Notes: generated by a model from the letters alone, not told the origin. A stretch of 64,000 nucleotides of DNA from CAXSBR01 sp964252015 (GCA_964252015.1 CAXULW010000017.1:8170-72169), one strand, 5' to 3'. Positions 40,505 through 53,282 are shown, counted from the first letter of the stretch. Program-made: numbers and translations.

Positions 40505-40632
40505 GCCGGCCGCCGTTCCAGCCGGCAAGTCCCTCCGGCGTTCGCCGGTGAACCCGCTGATCGATTCGCTGAGGATGCGCGCGGCCCAGGCTGCGCCAAT
40601 ACACTTCGGGCATCGTGACGAGGGAGACCGGA

Positions 40633-42093
40633 ATGCGCCGTACCACCGCTCGCCGCTCGCCGGTGTTCACCGCGCTGGCGGTGTGCTGCCTGCTGGTGCT
40701 GGCCGGGTGCAGCACGGTGACCAGCGGCACCGGCTCCCCCCAGCGCGAGCAGCTCGCGCCCAATGCCAGCGCGAACAGCCTGCCGATCAAGGGCGACGGG
40801 GGCACCCCGTTCGACCAGCTCGTGCGCAACTCGCTGACCGACGTCGAGCAGTTCTGGGGTGCGGCCTACCCGTCGCTGTCCGGCGGGACGGCTTTGCGGC
40901 CATTGGCCGGCGGCGTCTACTCGGTCGAGACGGGCAAACCCAACCTGGACAACGCGTGTATGAAGGCCCAGCCCAAGGCGGCCGACAACAACGCGTTCTA
41001 CTGCCGCTTGGACGACACGTTCGCCTACGACCGCGTTGGTCTGGTCAAGATCATCGCCGACAAGCTGGGCCAGAACTTCGTGCCTCTGGTGTTTGCCCAC
41101 GAGTTCGGCCACCTCATCCAGAACCGACTCGACAAGTCCGAGCACGCGTCGATCTATCTGGAAACGCAGGCCGACTGCGCGTCCGGTGCGTTCATGGCCG
41201 CGGAATCCGGGGTCGGCACGGTCAAGCTCAAGAACATCCACTTCGGGATCAGTCCTACGAACCTGGATGCGCTCATGGTCGGCATGATCCTGCTGCGTGA
41301 TTACAGCCCCCACTCGGCCACGGATAACGGGACGCACGGCGACGGTTTCGACCGGATCAGCGCCTTCGCCGACGGCTTCAGCAACGGCGTCAAGTACTGC
41401 TACAGCGACGACTGGTACACCCGCAAGTTCACCGAACGCGCGTACGCCAGCGACACGGACTACCAGACCGGCGGTAACGAGACGCTGGCCCAGGTGACGG
41501 ACGCGTCACCGTCCACCACCACCGGCAGCGGAGGCGGCGGCCTGCAGCCCAGCCTGAACGCGTTCTGGACCCGGGCGTTCAAGACGATCAACAAGACGTT
41601 CAAGCCGGTGACGATCAAACAGGCGGACAGCCCGCCCTGCGGGCCGAAGGGGTCCGAGTTCAACTACTGCGCGTCTGACAACACCGTCTACTTCTCCTCG
41701 GCTTTCGCCAGTTCGGCCTATTACAGCGTGCCGGTGCTGGTCCAGGATCCGACGACCAAGGTCGTGTCGATCAAGCAGAACTCCGCGGCCGACTACGCCC
41801 TGGGCGCGATGTTCGCCTATGGGTGGGGTCTCGCCGTGCGGTCCCAGTTGGGTCTGTCGACGAGCACCGCCGCCGGGCTGCTCGGGGCCAGCTGTTACGT
41901 CGGCGCCTACTCCAAGACGATCAACGGAGACGTCAAGGGCTTCGCCCTGTCCCCGCCGGACATGGACGAGGCCACCGTGGCGGTGTTGCGCATCGTCGGT
42001 CAGAACACCGCTCTGGGCGATCGCAACACCACGGGTTTCCAGCGGATCAATGCGTTCAAGAAGGGTTACTTCGGCAGCCTCACCGCCTGCTGA
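40633..42093 (+). CDS. Lipoprotein neutral zinc metallopeptidase
   Basis: A 486-residue predicted lipoprotein: signal (FTALAVCCLLVLAGC, Cys at about residue 25), short linker, then a zinc-peptidase domain with VFAHEFGHLIQ (about 156-166) and the third ligand in ETQADCASGAF (about 181-191). This HExxH plus ExxAD pattern is that of the putative neutral zinc metallopeptidases (YpfJ-like) of bacteria. An ATG at 40633 has AGGGAG eight bases upstream and is preferred to the GTG at 40615. The C-terminal 200 residues hold several Cys and a second conserved domain without clear function. Substrate unknown; location would be the outer face of the membrane. Confidence 0.85.
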   Translation: MRRTTARRSPVFTALAVCCLLVLAGCSTVTSGTGSPQREQLAPNASANSLPIKGDGGTPFDQLVRNSLTDVEQFWGAAYPSLSGGTALRPLAGGVYSVETGKPNLDNACMKAQPKAADNNAFYCRLDDTFAYDRVGLVKIIADKLGQNFVPLVFAHEFGHLIQNRLDKSEHASIYLETQADCASGAFMAAESGVGTVKLKNIHFGISPTNLDALMVGMILLRDYSPHSATDNGTHGDGFDRISAFADGFSNGVKYCYSDDWYTRKFTERAYASDTDYQTGGNETLAQVTDASPSTTTGSGGGGLQPSLNAFWTRAFKTINKTFKPVTIKQADSPPCGPKGSEFNYCASDNTVYFSSAFASSAYYSVPVLVQDPTTKVVSIKQNSAADYALGAMFAYGWGLAVRSQLGLSTSTAAGLLGASCYVGAYSKTINGDVKGFALSPPDMDEATVAVLRIVGQNTALGDRNTTGFQRINAFKKGYFGSLTAC

Positions 42094-42141
42094 TCGCCCG
42101 CCGGCCCGAACCTGTCACACCTTCGCACTAGGGTCGCGTTC

Positions 42142-43665
42142 ATGTCCGAACTCGCTGCCCTTGACCCGGTGTTCCTGGCCTATCCGCGGGCCCAGCTGGC
42201 CGATGCCGCGCTGGGGCGGGCCCGGGAGCTGGGCGTGAGTCACGCCGCGTTCCGCCTGGAACGCACCCGCGTGGGCCAGCTCAGCCTGCGCGACGCCCGC
42301 GTCGAGACCACCAGCGACAGCGTGGATCTCGGCCTGGCGGTGCGGGTGATCGTCGACGGCACCTGGGGCTTCGCCGCGTCCGGCGACGTCACCGCCGAGG
42401 CGGCCGTGCGGGTGGCCGAGCAGGCCGTCGCCGTCGCCCGGGTGAGCCGTCGCCTGCGCGCCCGCGAGGTGGTGCTGGCCGATGAGCCCGTTCACCCCGA
42501 CGCGGTCTGGGTCAGCGTGTACGACGTCAACCCGTTCGACGTGGCCGAGGTCGAGCGGATCGCACGGATGACGGAACTGTCCGAGCGGCTGCTGGCCAGC
42601 GACGGGGTCGACCACGTGAGCGCGGCCGTCCAGTACGCGCAGGAGAACAAGTACTACGCGGACACCGCGGGCACGACCACCACGCAGCAGCGGGTGCGGA
42701 TCGAGCCCGAGTTCACCGTCACCAACATCGACCGGGCCCGCGGTGGGTTCGAGACGATGCGCACGGTCGCCCCGCCCACCGCGCGCGGCTGGGAGTACGC
42801 CACCGGCACGGGCTGGGACTTCGACGCCGAGGTGGCCCAGCTGCCGGAGCTTCTCTTGGAAAGAACCAAAGCACCAACTGTCGAGGCCGGGCGGTACGAC
42901 CTGGTCATCCACCCGTCCAACCTCTGGCTGACCATCCACGAGTCGGTCGGGCACGCGACTGAACTCGACCGCGCGCTGGGCTACGAGGCCGCGTACGCCG
43001 GCACGTCGTTCGCCACGCCCGAACAGATCGACCGGCTGCAATACGGCAGTGCGGCCATGAACGTGCGCGGTGACCGGGTGACCCCGCACGGGCTGGCCAC
43101 GGTCGGTTACGACGACGAGGGCGTCGCCGGGCAATCCTTCGACATCGTGAGGGACGGCCGGCTCGTGGGCTACCAGGTCAACCGCGAGATGGCAGCGATG
43201 GCCGAGGGCGCGTTCGCCGGCGGCCGGTCCAACGGCTGCGCGTTCGCCGACTCCGCCGGCCACATCCCCCTGCAGCGGATGCCGAACGTCTCGCTGCAAC
43301 CGGACCCGGACGGGCCGACGACGGAGGAACTGATCGCCGGCGTCGAACGCGGGTTGTACGTCGTGGGCGACAAGTCCTGGTCGATCGACATGCAGCGCTA
43401 CAACTTCCAGTTCACCGGCCAGCGGTTCTACCGGATCGAGAACGGTCGCCTGGCCGGTCAGGTGCGCGATGCCGCTTATCAGGCGACGACGACCGACTTC
43501 TGGAACTCGATGGACGTGGTCGGCGGCCCGCAGACCTATGAACTGCACGGGGCGTTGAACTGCGGCAAGGGCCAGCCGGGTCAGGTCGCGCCCGCGGGGC
43601 ATGGCAGTCCCAGCGCCCTGTTCCGCGGCGTCAACATCCTCAACACCGTCGATGAGGGCCGATGA
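42142..43665 (+). CDS. tldD: TldD-family metalloprotease
   Basis: A 507-residue TldD protein. The metal-binding HESVGHATELD (about residues 267-277) carries the HExxxH pattern that marks the active subunit, and the following GYEAAYAGTSFATPE is conserved. TldD forms a heterodimer with TldE, and the complex cleaves unfolded peptides between its two halves. In some bacteria it matures ribosomal peptide products or degrades the CcdA antitoxin. The stop overlaps the start of the TldE gene (ATGA), as is usual. No peptide precursor gene is obvious close by. Confidence 0.92.
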   Translation: MSELAALDPVFLAYPRAQLADAALGRARELGVSHAAFRLERTRVGQLSLRDARVETTSDSVDLGLAVRVIVDGTWGFAASGDVTAEAAVRVAEQAVAVARVSRRLRAREVVLADEPVHPDAVWVSVYDVNPFDVAEVERIARMTELSERLLASDGVDHVSAAVQYAQENKYYADTAGTTTTQQRVRIEPEFTVTNIDRARGGFETMRTVAPPTARGWEYATGTGWDFDAEVAQLPELLLERTKAPTVEAGRYDLVIHPSNLWLTIHESVGHATELDRALGYEAAYAGTSFATPEQIDRLQYGSAAMNVRGDRVTPHGLATVGYDDEGVAGQSFDIVRDGRLVGYQVNREMAAMAEGAFAGGRSNGCAFADSAGHIPLQRMPNVSLQPDPDGPTTEELIAGVERGLYVVGDKSWSIDMQRYNFQFTGQRFYRIENGRLAGQVRDAAYQATTTDFWNSMDVVGGPQTYELHGALNCGKGQPGQVAPAGHGSPSALFRGVNILNTVDEGR

Positions 43666-45071
43666 GCGAGTCTGGGTTTGGGCTGGCGCCGCAGGAACTG
43701 GTCGAGGCGGCGCTGGCCCGGTCAGAGGCGGACGGGTGCGTCGTCATCGCCAACGAGCGCAGCGAGACCAACCTGCGCTGGGCCAACAACAGCCTGACCA
43801 CGAACGGCCAGATGGCCTCGCGCAGCCTGACCGTCATCTCGACGGTGGACGGAGCGGACGGTACGTCGGCGGGCGTCGTCACCCGCAGTGTGGACGGGCC
43901 GGACGAGCTGGCGGCGCTCGTGCGCGACAGCGAGGCGGCGGCGCGGGCATCCAGCTCAGCGGACGACGCCGCCCCATTGGTCGCCCCGTACGAACACGCC
44001 GACGATTGGAGCGGGGAGCCGGCCCGCACGTCGGTCGAGGTGTTCACCCAGTTCGCCGACGGGCTGGCCGCGGCGCTCGAAGCGGCTCGGTCTGACCAGC
44101 GCGCGCTGTTCGGCTTTGCCGAACACGTCGTCACGTCGAGCTTTCTCGGCACGTCGACCGGACTGCGCCGGCGCTGGGACCAGCCCACCGGACGGCTGGA
44201 GCTCAACGCCAAGTCGAGCGACCTGACCCGCTCGGCCTGGGCCGGCGCGCAGACCAAGGACTTCGCCGACGTCGACGCCGCAGCCACGGCGGAACAACTC
44301 GCCACCCGGTTGGGCTGGGCGGCCAAGCAGATCGACCTGCCCGCCGGCCGTTACGAGACCATCCTGCCGCCGTGTGCGGTGTCCGATCTGCTCATCTACG
44401 TGCTGATCGCCGCCGCCTCGGCCCGCGACGCCGAGGAGGGTCGCAGCGTCTTTTCGGGCGCCGCCGAGGGTGTCAGCCGCATCGGCGAGCAGCTTTCGCC
44501 GCTGCCGCTGAACCTGTATTCGGACCCACAGGCGCCCGGAGTGGAGTGCGCCCCGTTCAGCCTGGCCACCGCATCCTGGGGCGGGCTGCAGTCCGTCTTC
44601 GACAACGGCGAGCCCATCGAACGCACCGACTGGGTGCGCGAGGGCCGGCTGAACGACCTGGTCCGGGGCCGGGCCTGGGCGGCCAAGACGCAAGCGCCGG
44701 CCCGACCGATGGTGGACAACCTGCTGCTCGACGGCGGCGGCACCGCCTCGGTCGAGGACATGATCGCCAGCACCGAGCGCGGATTGTTGCTGACCACGCT
44801 GTGGTACATCCGCGAGGTCGATCCGCAGAACCTGCTGCTCACCGGCCTCACCCGCGACGGTGTCTACCTGGTCGAGAACGGTGCCGTCACCGGCGCGGTG
44901 AACAACTTTCGCTGGAACGAATCCCCGGTCGGCCTGCTGGGACGGGCCACCGAGGTCGGCCGCACCGAGGCCACGCTGCCGCGGGAATGGAACGACTACT
45001 TCACCCGCGCGGTCATGCCACCGATCCGCATTCCCGACTTCAACATGAGCACGGTGAGCGCCGCCTCCTGA
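43662..45071 (+). CDS. tldE: TldE/PmbA-family protease subunit
   Basis: A 469-residue partner of TldD. The N-terminal substrate-groove domain (ALARSEADGCVVIANERSET onward) and C-terminal domain match PmbA/TldE, and the HExxxH motif of TldD is absent, as expected for the non-catalytic half. Coupled to tldD by a 4-base overlap, so the two are made in equal amounts. A large-loop inverted repeat follows the stop and could end transcription. Confidence 0.9.
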   Translation: MSESGFGLAPQELVEAALARSEADGCVVIANERSETNLRWANNSLTTNGQMASRSLTVISTVDGADGTSAGVVTRSVDGPDELAALVRDSEAAARASSSADDAAPLVAPYEHADDWSGEPARTSVEVFTQFADGLAAALEAARSDQRALFGFAEHVVTSSFLGTSTGLRRRWDQPTGRLELNAKSSDLTRSAWAGAQTKDFADVDAAATAEQLATRLGWAAKQIDLPAGRYETILPPCAVSDLLIYVLIAAASARDAEEGRSVFSGAAEGVSRIGEQLSPLPLNLYSDPQAPGVECAPFSLATASWGGLQSVFDNGEPIERTDWVREGRLNDLVRGRAWAAKTQAPARPMVDNLLLDGGGTASVEDMIASTERGLLLTTLWYIREVDPQNLLLTGLTRDGVYLVENGAVTGAVNNFRWNESPVGLLGRATEVGRTEATLPREWNDYFTRAVMPPIRIPDFNMSTVSAAS

Positions 45072-45079
45072 GGCCAAGT

Positions 45080-45121
45080 CGTTCGACCAAAGGCGGGCCC
45101 GACCACGCGCAAGGTCGAACG
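45080..45121. terminator. Inverted repeat between convergent genes
   Basis: CGTTCGACC (45080-45088) and GGTCGAACG (45113-45121) are perfect complements with 24 bases between. It lies between the convergent tldE and M3 peptidase genes and may work in both directions. The large loop makes it a weak candidate. Confidence 0.4.
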
Positions 45122-45138
45122 AATCGCAGTGGCAGGCG

Positions 45139-47205
45139 TCAGGTGGCGTCGACGGGGGCCAGGCCACGGCGGCGCAGCAGCGGCTCGATGGTGGCGTCGC
45201 GACCGCGTAGCGAACGGAACGCACCCAGTGCGTCGACCGATCCGCCGACGCCGAGCAGCTGCCGCCGGAACCTGTCGCCGTTGGCCCGGGTGAGCCCGCC
45301 GTTCTCGGTGAACCACTCGACCGTCTCCGCGTCCAGCAGCTCGGACCAGATGTAGGCGTAGTACCCGGCCGAATAGCCGCCGGCGAAGACGTGCTGGAAG
45401 TAGGCCGTGCGGTAACGCGGCGGGATCAGCTCGTGGGCCAGCCCGGCCGCCTGCAGCGCCTCGGCCTCGAACGCGACCGGGTCCGCGATCGTCGCCGGGT
45501 GGTTGAGGCGGTGCCAGGCCTGGTCGAGCAGCGTCGCGCCGAGGTACTCGGTGGTGCGGAAACCCTGCCCCCAGCTCTGCGCGGTCTCGATCGCGGCCAC
45601 GGTGTGCGGGTCGAGCTTCGCACCGGTGTCGACGTGCCGGGCGTAGTTGGCCAGCACCTCGGGCCAGAGCAGCCACATCTCGTTGACCTGGCTCGGGTAC
45701 TCGACGAAGTCGCGCGGCACGCTGGTTCCCGAGAATCGCGGGTAGGTCACGTCGGAGAACAGCCCGTGCAGGGCGTGCCCGAACTCGTGGAACAGGGTGA
45801 CGACCTCGTCCAACGTCAGCAAAGTCGGCGCCCCCGGGGCCGCGCGGGTGATGTTGGCGACGTTGAAGACGACGGGTCGTTGCGTCAGCAGCCGGGACTG
45901 GTCGACGAAGGAACTCATCCACGCCCCGCCGCGCTTGCCCTCGCGGGCGAAATAATCGCCCAGGTACAGACCCAACGGCGTCCCGTCGGCGTCGTGCACC
46001 TCCCACACCCGGACGTCCGGGTGGTAGCCGACCAGGTCGGGGCGCAGCGTGAAGGTGATGCCGTACAGCGCCGTGGCGGCGAAGAAGACGCCGTCGCGCA
46101 CCACCCGTTCCAGCTCGAAGTACGGCCGCAGCGCCGCGGTGTCCACCGAGTACCGCTCCGCCCGCACCCGTTCGGAGTAGAACGCGCAGTCCCACGCTTC
46201 GAGTTCGACGCCGTCCCGCTCGGCGTATTCGGCCAGGATCGCGGCCTCGCTCCGAGCGTTGGCCATCGCCGGTGCCACCACTTGGGCCAGCATGGCGTCG
46301 ATCGCGGCGCCCGTACCCGCGGTCTCGTCGACGACCACGGCATCGGCGTGGCTGGCGAAACCGAGCAGGGCCGCCCGCTCGGCCCGCAGCAGCGCGATCT
46401 CGGTCGCGAGCGAGATCGTCGCATGCGGGCCGGTCAACGCGCGGTCGACGGAGGCCTGGAACACGCGCCGGCGCAGCTCGCGATCGCGCAGCACGGCCAG
46501 GAGCGGCTGACGCGTCGGCAGCACCAGGGGGATCAGGTAGCCGGCCTCGTGCCCCCGGGCCCGCGCCTCGGCCGCGGCGCCCTCGATCGCGTCCTCGCCC
46601 AGCCCGTCCAGCTCGGCCCGGTCGGTGACCAGGATCGCGGACGCCTCGGTGGCGGCCACCAGGTTCTGCTCGAACTGCGTCGAGCGGACCGCGATCTCCT
46701 GGTTCAGCCGGCGTAGCGTGTCGCGCCCGGCGTCGTCCAGGCGGGCCCCGGCCAGCGTGAAGTCGGTGTGCAGCCGTTCCACCAGCCGGACGGCTTCGGC
46801 GTCCAGGCCGAGGTCGCCCCGCTGACGATGGACCTGGTCCAAGCGGGCGAACAGCGCCGGATCCAGGCGGATCGCATCGCTGTGGGCGGCCAGCTTGGGG
46901 GCGAATTCCGCCTCCACCGCGCGGATCGCCGGCGTACTCGCGGCCGAGGTCAGGCAGAAGAGCACCGCAGTGGCCCGGTGCAGCGCCTGACCGGAGCGCT
47001 CCAGTGCCTCCACCGTGTTGGCGAAGGTGGCCGGCCGCGGGTCGGCGGTGATGGCGGCGATCTCGATTAGGTGGGCCGCCATCCCCTCGGTGAGCGCCGG
47101 GCCGTAGTGCGCCGCCTCGATCTGGGCGAACGGCGGCAGCTCGTAGGGCAGGCGCGACGGCGCCAGCAGCGGGTTGGCGACGGACGGGTTCGAAGGCAGC
47201 GTCAT
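45139..47205 (-). CDS. dcp: M3 family peptidyl-dipeptidase/oligopeptidase
   Basis: A 688-residue metallopeptidase of the M3 (thimet) family. The zinc motif FHEFGHALHGLFS is at about 469-481 with the third ligand in the downstream FVEYPSQVNEMW, and NITRAAPGAPTLLTLDEV precedes it. Length, the all-helical character and the C-terminal tail HVFAGGYSAGYYAYIWSELL fit peptidyl-dipeptidase Dcp, which removes dipeptides from the C-termini of peptides. No signal peptide, so probably cytoplasmic, where it could finish breakdown of peptides released by other proteases such as TldD/E next door. ATG 47205 is followed by conserved N-terminal sequence. Confidence 0.9.
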   Translation of the reverse strand: MTLPSNPSVANPLLAPSRLPYELPPFAQIEAAHYGPALTEGMAAHLIEIAAITADPRPATFANTVEALERSGQALHRATAVLFCLTSAASTPAIRAVEAEFAPKLAAHSDAIRLDPALFARLDQVHRQRGDLGLDAEAVRLVERLHTDFTLAGARLDDAGRDTLRRLNQEIAVRSTQFEQNLVAATEASAILVTDRAELDGLGEDAIEGAAAEARARGHEAGYLIPLVLPTRQPLLAVLRDRELRRRVFQASVDRALTGPHATISLATEIALLRAERAALLGFASHADAVVVDETAGTGAAIDAMLAQVVAPAMANARSEAAILAEYAERDGVELEAWDCAFYSERVRAERYSVDTAALRPYFELERVVRDGVFFAATALYGITFTLRPDLVGYHPDVRVWEVHDADGTPLGLYLGDYFAREGKRGGAWMSSFVDQSRLLTQRPVVFNVANITRAAPGAPTLLTLDEVVTLFHEFGHALHGLFSDVTYPRFSGTSVPRDFVEYPSQVNEMWLLWPEVLANYARHVDTGAKLDPHTVAAIETAQSWGQGFRTTEYLGATLLDQAWHRLNHPATIADPVAFEAEALQAAGLAHELIPPRYRTAYFQHVFAGGYSAGYYAYIWSELLDAETVEWFTENGGLTRANGDRFRRQLLGVGGSVDALGAFRSLRGRDATIEPLLRRRGLAPVDAT

Positions 47206-47343
47206 CGGCGGTCCTCTCGATCGTGGGTACTCGCGGTGAGCGCTACGGCAATCGGCAATGACGCGGGAGTTCGCTCACCACACCGGGTCAGGGACGCGAG
47301 CGGCGTCGAGTCGCAGGCAAAGGTCCATCCGTAACATTGGCGC

Positions 47344-48297
47344 GTGAAACCGCCCGCTCTTGCCCTCGACGTTACCGACCGCTTGCGCACCGCCGACGGG
47401 ACGGTCGTCATCGAACCGCCCGGGGAGGGGTACGGCTACTGGGCCGGCGGCGCGAGCGCGGTCTACCACGACGGGACGTACTGGCTGGCCTACCGGCTGC
47501 GCCGCCCGGTGACCGAGGGCCGGGGGTACGCCAACGTCGTCGCCCGGTCCCAGGACGGGGTGCGTTTCGAGACCGTCGCGACGGTGACCAGCGCCCAGTT
47601 CGGATGCGCTTCCCTGGAACGTCCGGCCCTGGTCCCGCTGCCCGGCGGCGGCTGGCGGCTCTACGTGAGCTGCTCGACGGTGAACTCCAAGCACTGGTGG
47701 GTGGAGGCGATCGAAGCGGAGACGGTGGCCGGACTGGCCGGCGGCCACCGCACGATCGTGCTGCCCGGCGACGCCGCCACCGCCTGGAAGGACGTCGTGG
47801 TCAGCCACACCGCCGAGCACGGCTGGCAGATGTGGGCCTGCCGGCACCCGCTCGACGGCGGCGACGACGCCGCCGACCGGATGGAAACCTGGTACGCCAC
47901 CAGCACCGACGGCCTGGCCTGGACGTTCACCGACGGCCCCGCGCTCGCCGCGAACGCCGCGTCCGAGGAGTGGGACCGCCGCGGCCGGCGGGTGGGCGGC
48001 GTCGCGCCCGTGGACGGCGTCTGGATGATGCTCTATGACGGGCGGGCCGACGCCTCGGAGAACTGGGAGGAACGCACCGCTCTGGCCCTGGGCTCCGACC
48101 CGGCGCACTTCGAGCCAGTGGATATGGAGCCCATCGGCGGTCACCTGCGCGCGGCGACCGGCCTGCGCTACTCGAGCTTCCTGGCCGATCCCGGCGGCGG
48201 CCTACGCGTCTACTTCGAGACCTCGCGCCCGGACGGCGCTCATGACTTGCGCACCGAGTACGTCCCGCGACCCTTCTCCGATAGCCAGTCGGAGTAG
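47344..48297 (+). CDS. Five-bladed beta-propeller, GH43/GH130-like protein
   Basis: A 317-residue protein without signal peptide. Repeated motifs such as YWAGGASAVYHDGTYWLAYR, DGVRFETV and YATSTDGLAWTFTDGP are typical of the five-bladed propeller of GH43, GH32, GH68 and GH130 families. The early acidic residue and later Asp/Glu that would form the active site cannot be mapped safely by eye. It may be a glycosidase/phosphorylase or a binding propeller. GTG 47344 is the start; no strong ribosome binding site. Its 3' end overlaps the 3' end of the convergent sulfotransferase gene by 58 bases. Confidence 0.65.
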   Translation: MKPPALALDVTDRLRTADGTVVIEPPGEGYGYWAGGASAVYHDGTYWLAYRLRRPVTEGRGYANVVARSQDGVRFETVATVTSAQFGCASLERPALVPLPGGGWRLYVSCSTVNSKHWWVEAIEAETVAGLAGGHRTIVLPGDAATAWKDVVVSHTAEHGWQMWACRHPLDGGDDAADRMETWYATSTDGLAWTFTDGPALAANAASEEWDRRGRRVGGVAPVDGVWMMLYDGRADASENWEERTALALGSDPAHFEPVDMEPIGGHLRAATGLRYSSFLADPGGGLRVYFETSRPDGAHDLRTEYVPRPFSDSQSE

Positions 48298-49196
48298 TCC
48301 TCCCCGGTCAACCGACTGAGCAGGGCGATGTCGTCGGCAAAGCGGGCCACCAGCTCCGCCCGCACCTGCGGGCCCGGCTCGGGGCGGTTGCGGTGCCCGC
48401 GGTGCAGAGCCTTGCGTAACGGCCGTTCCACCGCGCGCCACACCTGCGGCGGCGCGTACTGGCCCAGATGGGCGCCGGCGCGGATGGTGCGCCGCAACAC
48501 GGTGTTGACGGGCGAGTCCGGCACCCAGGTCGAGACGTTGCTCGATCCGATCGCCTGGACCGTACCGGTGCGCACGCCCAGGAACCGGCAGATCAGGTCC
48601 AGCGTCTCGGCCGGTTCGTCCACGAGCTGGCGATAACGCAGCACGTGCACCTGGGCCGGATCGTAATGGGTGTACAGGTTCTCCAGTTGCTCGCCGTAGC
48701 GGCCCAGCCCGAGGTAGCGCCAGAACGGTGCCCACCCGGCCTTGGCCCGGATCGGTTCGAGATCGCAGGCGGTCAGGAAATCCTTCTCCGGCTCCAACCC
48801 GTCACACCACAGGTGGGTCCAGTTGGAGTAGGCCCGGTCGACCGGGTCACGCACGACGGCGATGAGCTTGGCGTTCGGCACAGTGGCGGCCAGCCGGGCG
48901 TGGGCTTCCGCGCTCCACAGGTAGAACGGTGTGCTCTCGCCCAGTAGCTGGCCGGGGCGGGCGCCGTCGAACAGCCCTCGGTAGTGGTCCTCGTCCCAGA
49001 TCCACTCGCGCGCGCTGTGCGCGTCGCCGGGCCCGCGCTGGCGCGGACGGAATGAGGGGGGCCGGCCGTCGTGCAGGAAGAACTTCGGCTCCTTGACCGG
49101 TGAGAGGAACAGGTCAGGGTGGTGGGCCAGCGCCGCATGCAGGGCCGTGGATCCGGCCTTCGGGGCGCCGATGATGAGGAAGTCGGGCAGCGGCAT
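48240..49196 (-). CDS. Sulfotransferase
   Basis: A 318-residue PAPS-dependent sulfotransferase. The 5'-phosphosulfate loop IIGAPKAGSTALHAAL is at about 7-22 and the 3'-phosphate motif VVRDPVDRAYSNW at about 112-124. EPKFF, GESTPFYLW and HVLRYRQLVDEP are also typical of bacterial and NDST-like carbohydrate or lipid sulfotransferases. The protein would transfer sulfate to a hydroxyl of a small metabolite, lipid or sugar; substrate unknown. No membrane helix. Convergent and overlapping with the propeller gene, so both may be co-regulated by interference. Confidence 0.88.
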   Translation of the reverse strand: MPLPDFLIIGAPKAGSTALHAALAHHPDLFLSPVKEPKFFLHDGRPPSFRPRQRGPGDAHSAREWIWDEDHYRGLFDGARPGQLLGESTPFYLWSAEAHARLAATVPNAKLIAVVRDPVDRAYSNWTHLWCDGLEPEKDFLTACDLEPIRAKAGWAPFWRYLGLGRYGEQLENLYTHYDPAQVHVLRYRQLVDEPAETLDLICRFLGVRTGTVQAIGSSNVSTWVPDSPVNTVLRRTIRAGAHLGQYAPPQVWRAVERPLRKALHRGHRNRPEPGPQVRAELVARFADDIALLSRLTGEDYSDWLSEKGRGTYSVRKS

Positions 49197-49421
49197 CGAG
49201 CTGGCTCCAGGGTCGGGGAAACTCTACCAATCCTACCGATCTAGGGAATAGCGACAGTAATCGTAGCGCCACCGCCGTGACCGTAACCGTTACCCCGTCA
49301 TGATCAACCACGAACGGGTAGAAGTACGCCTATGCCGAATTCCCGCCAACCTCTTTACTGAAGCACGGCTTGGTGTCATTGTTCTGGCGACATTCGGCCC
49401 AATACTCAGGGGGAAAAAGGG

Positions 49422-50540
49422 ATGTACATCAGAAAACGCACTGTCTGTACCGTCGCCATGATCGCGGGAACGGCGTTGGTGGGAGCCACCGTCGCCCCCG
49501 CCGCCGCCAGCACGTCGGCGCCGCCACCGCTCAAGGTGGTCAAGACGATCACGTCCGATGTAATCGGTCCACTCCAGTTCGCGGTGAACGGAAAGCACGT
49601 CTACGTCGCCGATGACTTCCTGTCCGTACTGAGCGAGGTGGGCGTCAAGACGCCGATCGCGACTAACCCAGGTACCGGACATGAGATCGCCGGCGTTGCC
49701 GTCGATCCGAAGACCGGTGCCATCGCCTACTCGACTTCGACTGCGGTTGGCGAAGAGGGCGTTCACACGGCTTCGGCGCTGACCATCCTGACGCCGGGGC
49801 AACCGGCGTTGGTCGTCGACCTGTTCAAGTTCGAGAAGACCCACAACCCGGATCGGATCCTCCAATACGGTGTGGTCGGACCGGTGAGCTCGTGCGTGAA
49901 GAAGGCGATCGAGAAAGCCGGCGGGCAGGCGAAGTACAAGGGTGAGCTGGACACGCACCCGTACGGGGTGGCCTCGCTCGGTGGCGGCGCGTGGGCGGTG
50001 GCGGACGCAGGGGGCAACGACATCCTGCGGGTCGAGCCCAACGGCAAGGTGTACACGTTGGCTGTCCTGCCGGCCGAACCGATCAAGATAACGGCGGCCA
50101 TCGCGAAGGACAACATGCTGCCCAAGTGCACGGTGGGCGTCACCTACCGCAACGAAGCAGTACCGACCGACGTCGAGGTCGGACCGAACGGCACGCTCTA
50201 CGTGTCGACCCTGGCCGGCGGCATCGCCCCTTACGGCAAGGTCTACACGTTGTCCTCGAGTGGCTACAACACGCCGCACCAGCTCGCGACGGGCATTCCT
50301 TCCGCCACGAACCTGGCCGTCGACCCGGCGGGCAACGTCTTCGTGGCGTCGTTGTTCCCCGGCCTGGTCTTCGAGATCCCCGCAGGCACTTCGACCCCGG
50401 CTCCGGTGGCGTCGCTGCCAGCTGTGGCCGCGCTCGAGTGGGCCAATGGACACCTGTACGCCTCGACCGCGCCAGCGGTCACGTTCACCGGAACCGGTGC
50501 ACCGCCGGCGGGATCGATCGTCGTGCTCGGCAACGCCTGA
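49422..50540 (+). CDS. Secreted ScyD/ScyE-family beta-propeller protein
   Basis: A 372-residue exported protein: signal peptide (about 1-31, ending APAAAS), then an NHL-type propeller with blade motifs such as HPYGVASLGGGAWAVADAGG, DVEVGPNGTLYVSTLAGG and NLAVDPAGNVFVASL. The family is named for ScyD/ScyE of scytonemin loci but is widespread in actinomycetes, where its function is unknown. A long G/A-rich stretch (gggggaaaaaggg) precedes the ATG. A 17-bp perfect hairpin follows the stop. Confidence 0.82.
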   Translation: MYIRKRTVCTVAMIAGTALVGATVAPAAASTSAPPPLKVVKTITSDVIGPLQFAVNGKHVYVADDFLSVLSEVGVKTPIATNPGTGHEIAGVAVDPKTGAIAYSTSTAVGEEGVHTASALTILTPGQPALVVDLFKFEKTHNPDRILQYGVVGPVSSCVKKAIEKAGGQAKYKGELDTHPYGVASLGGGAWAVADAGGNDILRVEPNGKVYTLAVLPAEPIKITAAIAKDNMLPKCTVGVTYRNEAVPTDVEVGPNGTLYVSTLAGGIAPYGKVYTLSSSGYNTPHQLATGIPSATNLAVDPAGNVFVASLFPGLVFEIPAGTSTPAPVASLPAVAALEWANGHLYASTAPAVTFTGTGAPPAGSIVVLGNA

Positions 50541-50572
50541 TCGAGCTGGCCTGACCGAAGCGCAACAAACGT

Positions 50573-50611
50573 GCAACTGCCGCCGGACCACCAAGGTCCG
50601 GCGGCAGTTGC
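50573..50611. terminator. Perfect 17-bp hairpin, bidirectional terminator
   Basis: Bases 50573-50589 pair fully with 50595-50611 around a 5-base loop (accaa). It lies between the convergent ScyD/E-like and GH63-like genes, 13 bases from the latter's stop, so it should end transcription from both sides. Confidence 0.85.
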
Positions 50612-50624
50612 GCTGTCGAGACCT

Positions 50625-53282
<2,658 letters not shown>

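Noticed and set aside
42115..43602. 495-codon minus-strand frame opposite tldD
   Set aside because: Shadow of the real gene; tldD has its metal motif and overlaps tldE as expected.
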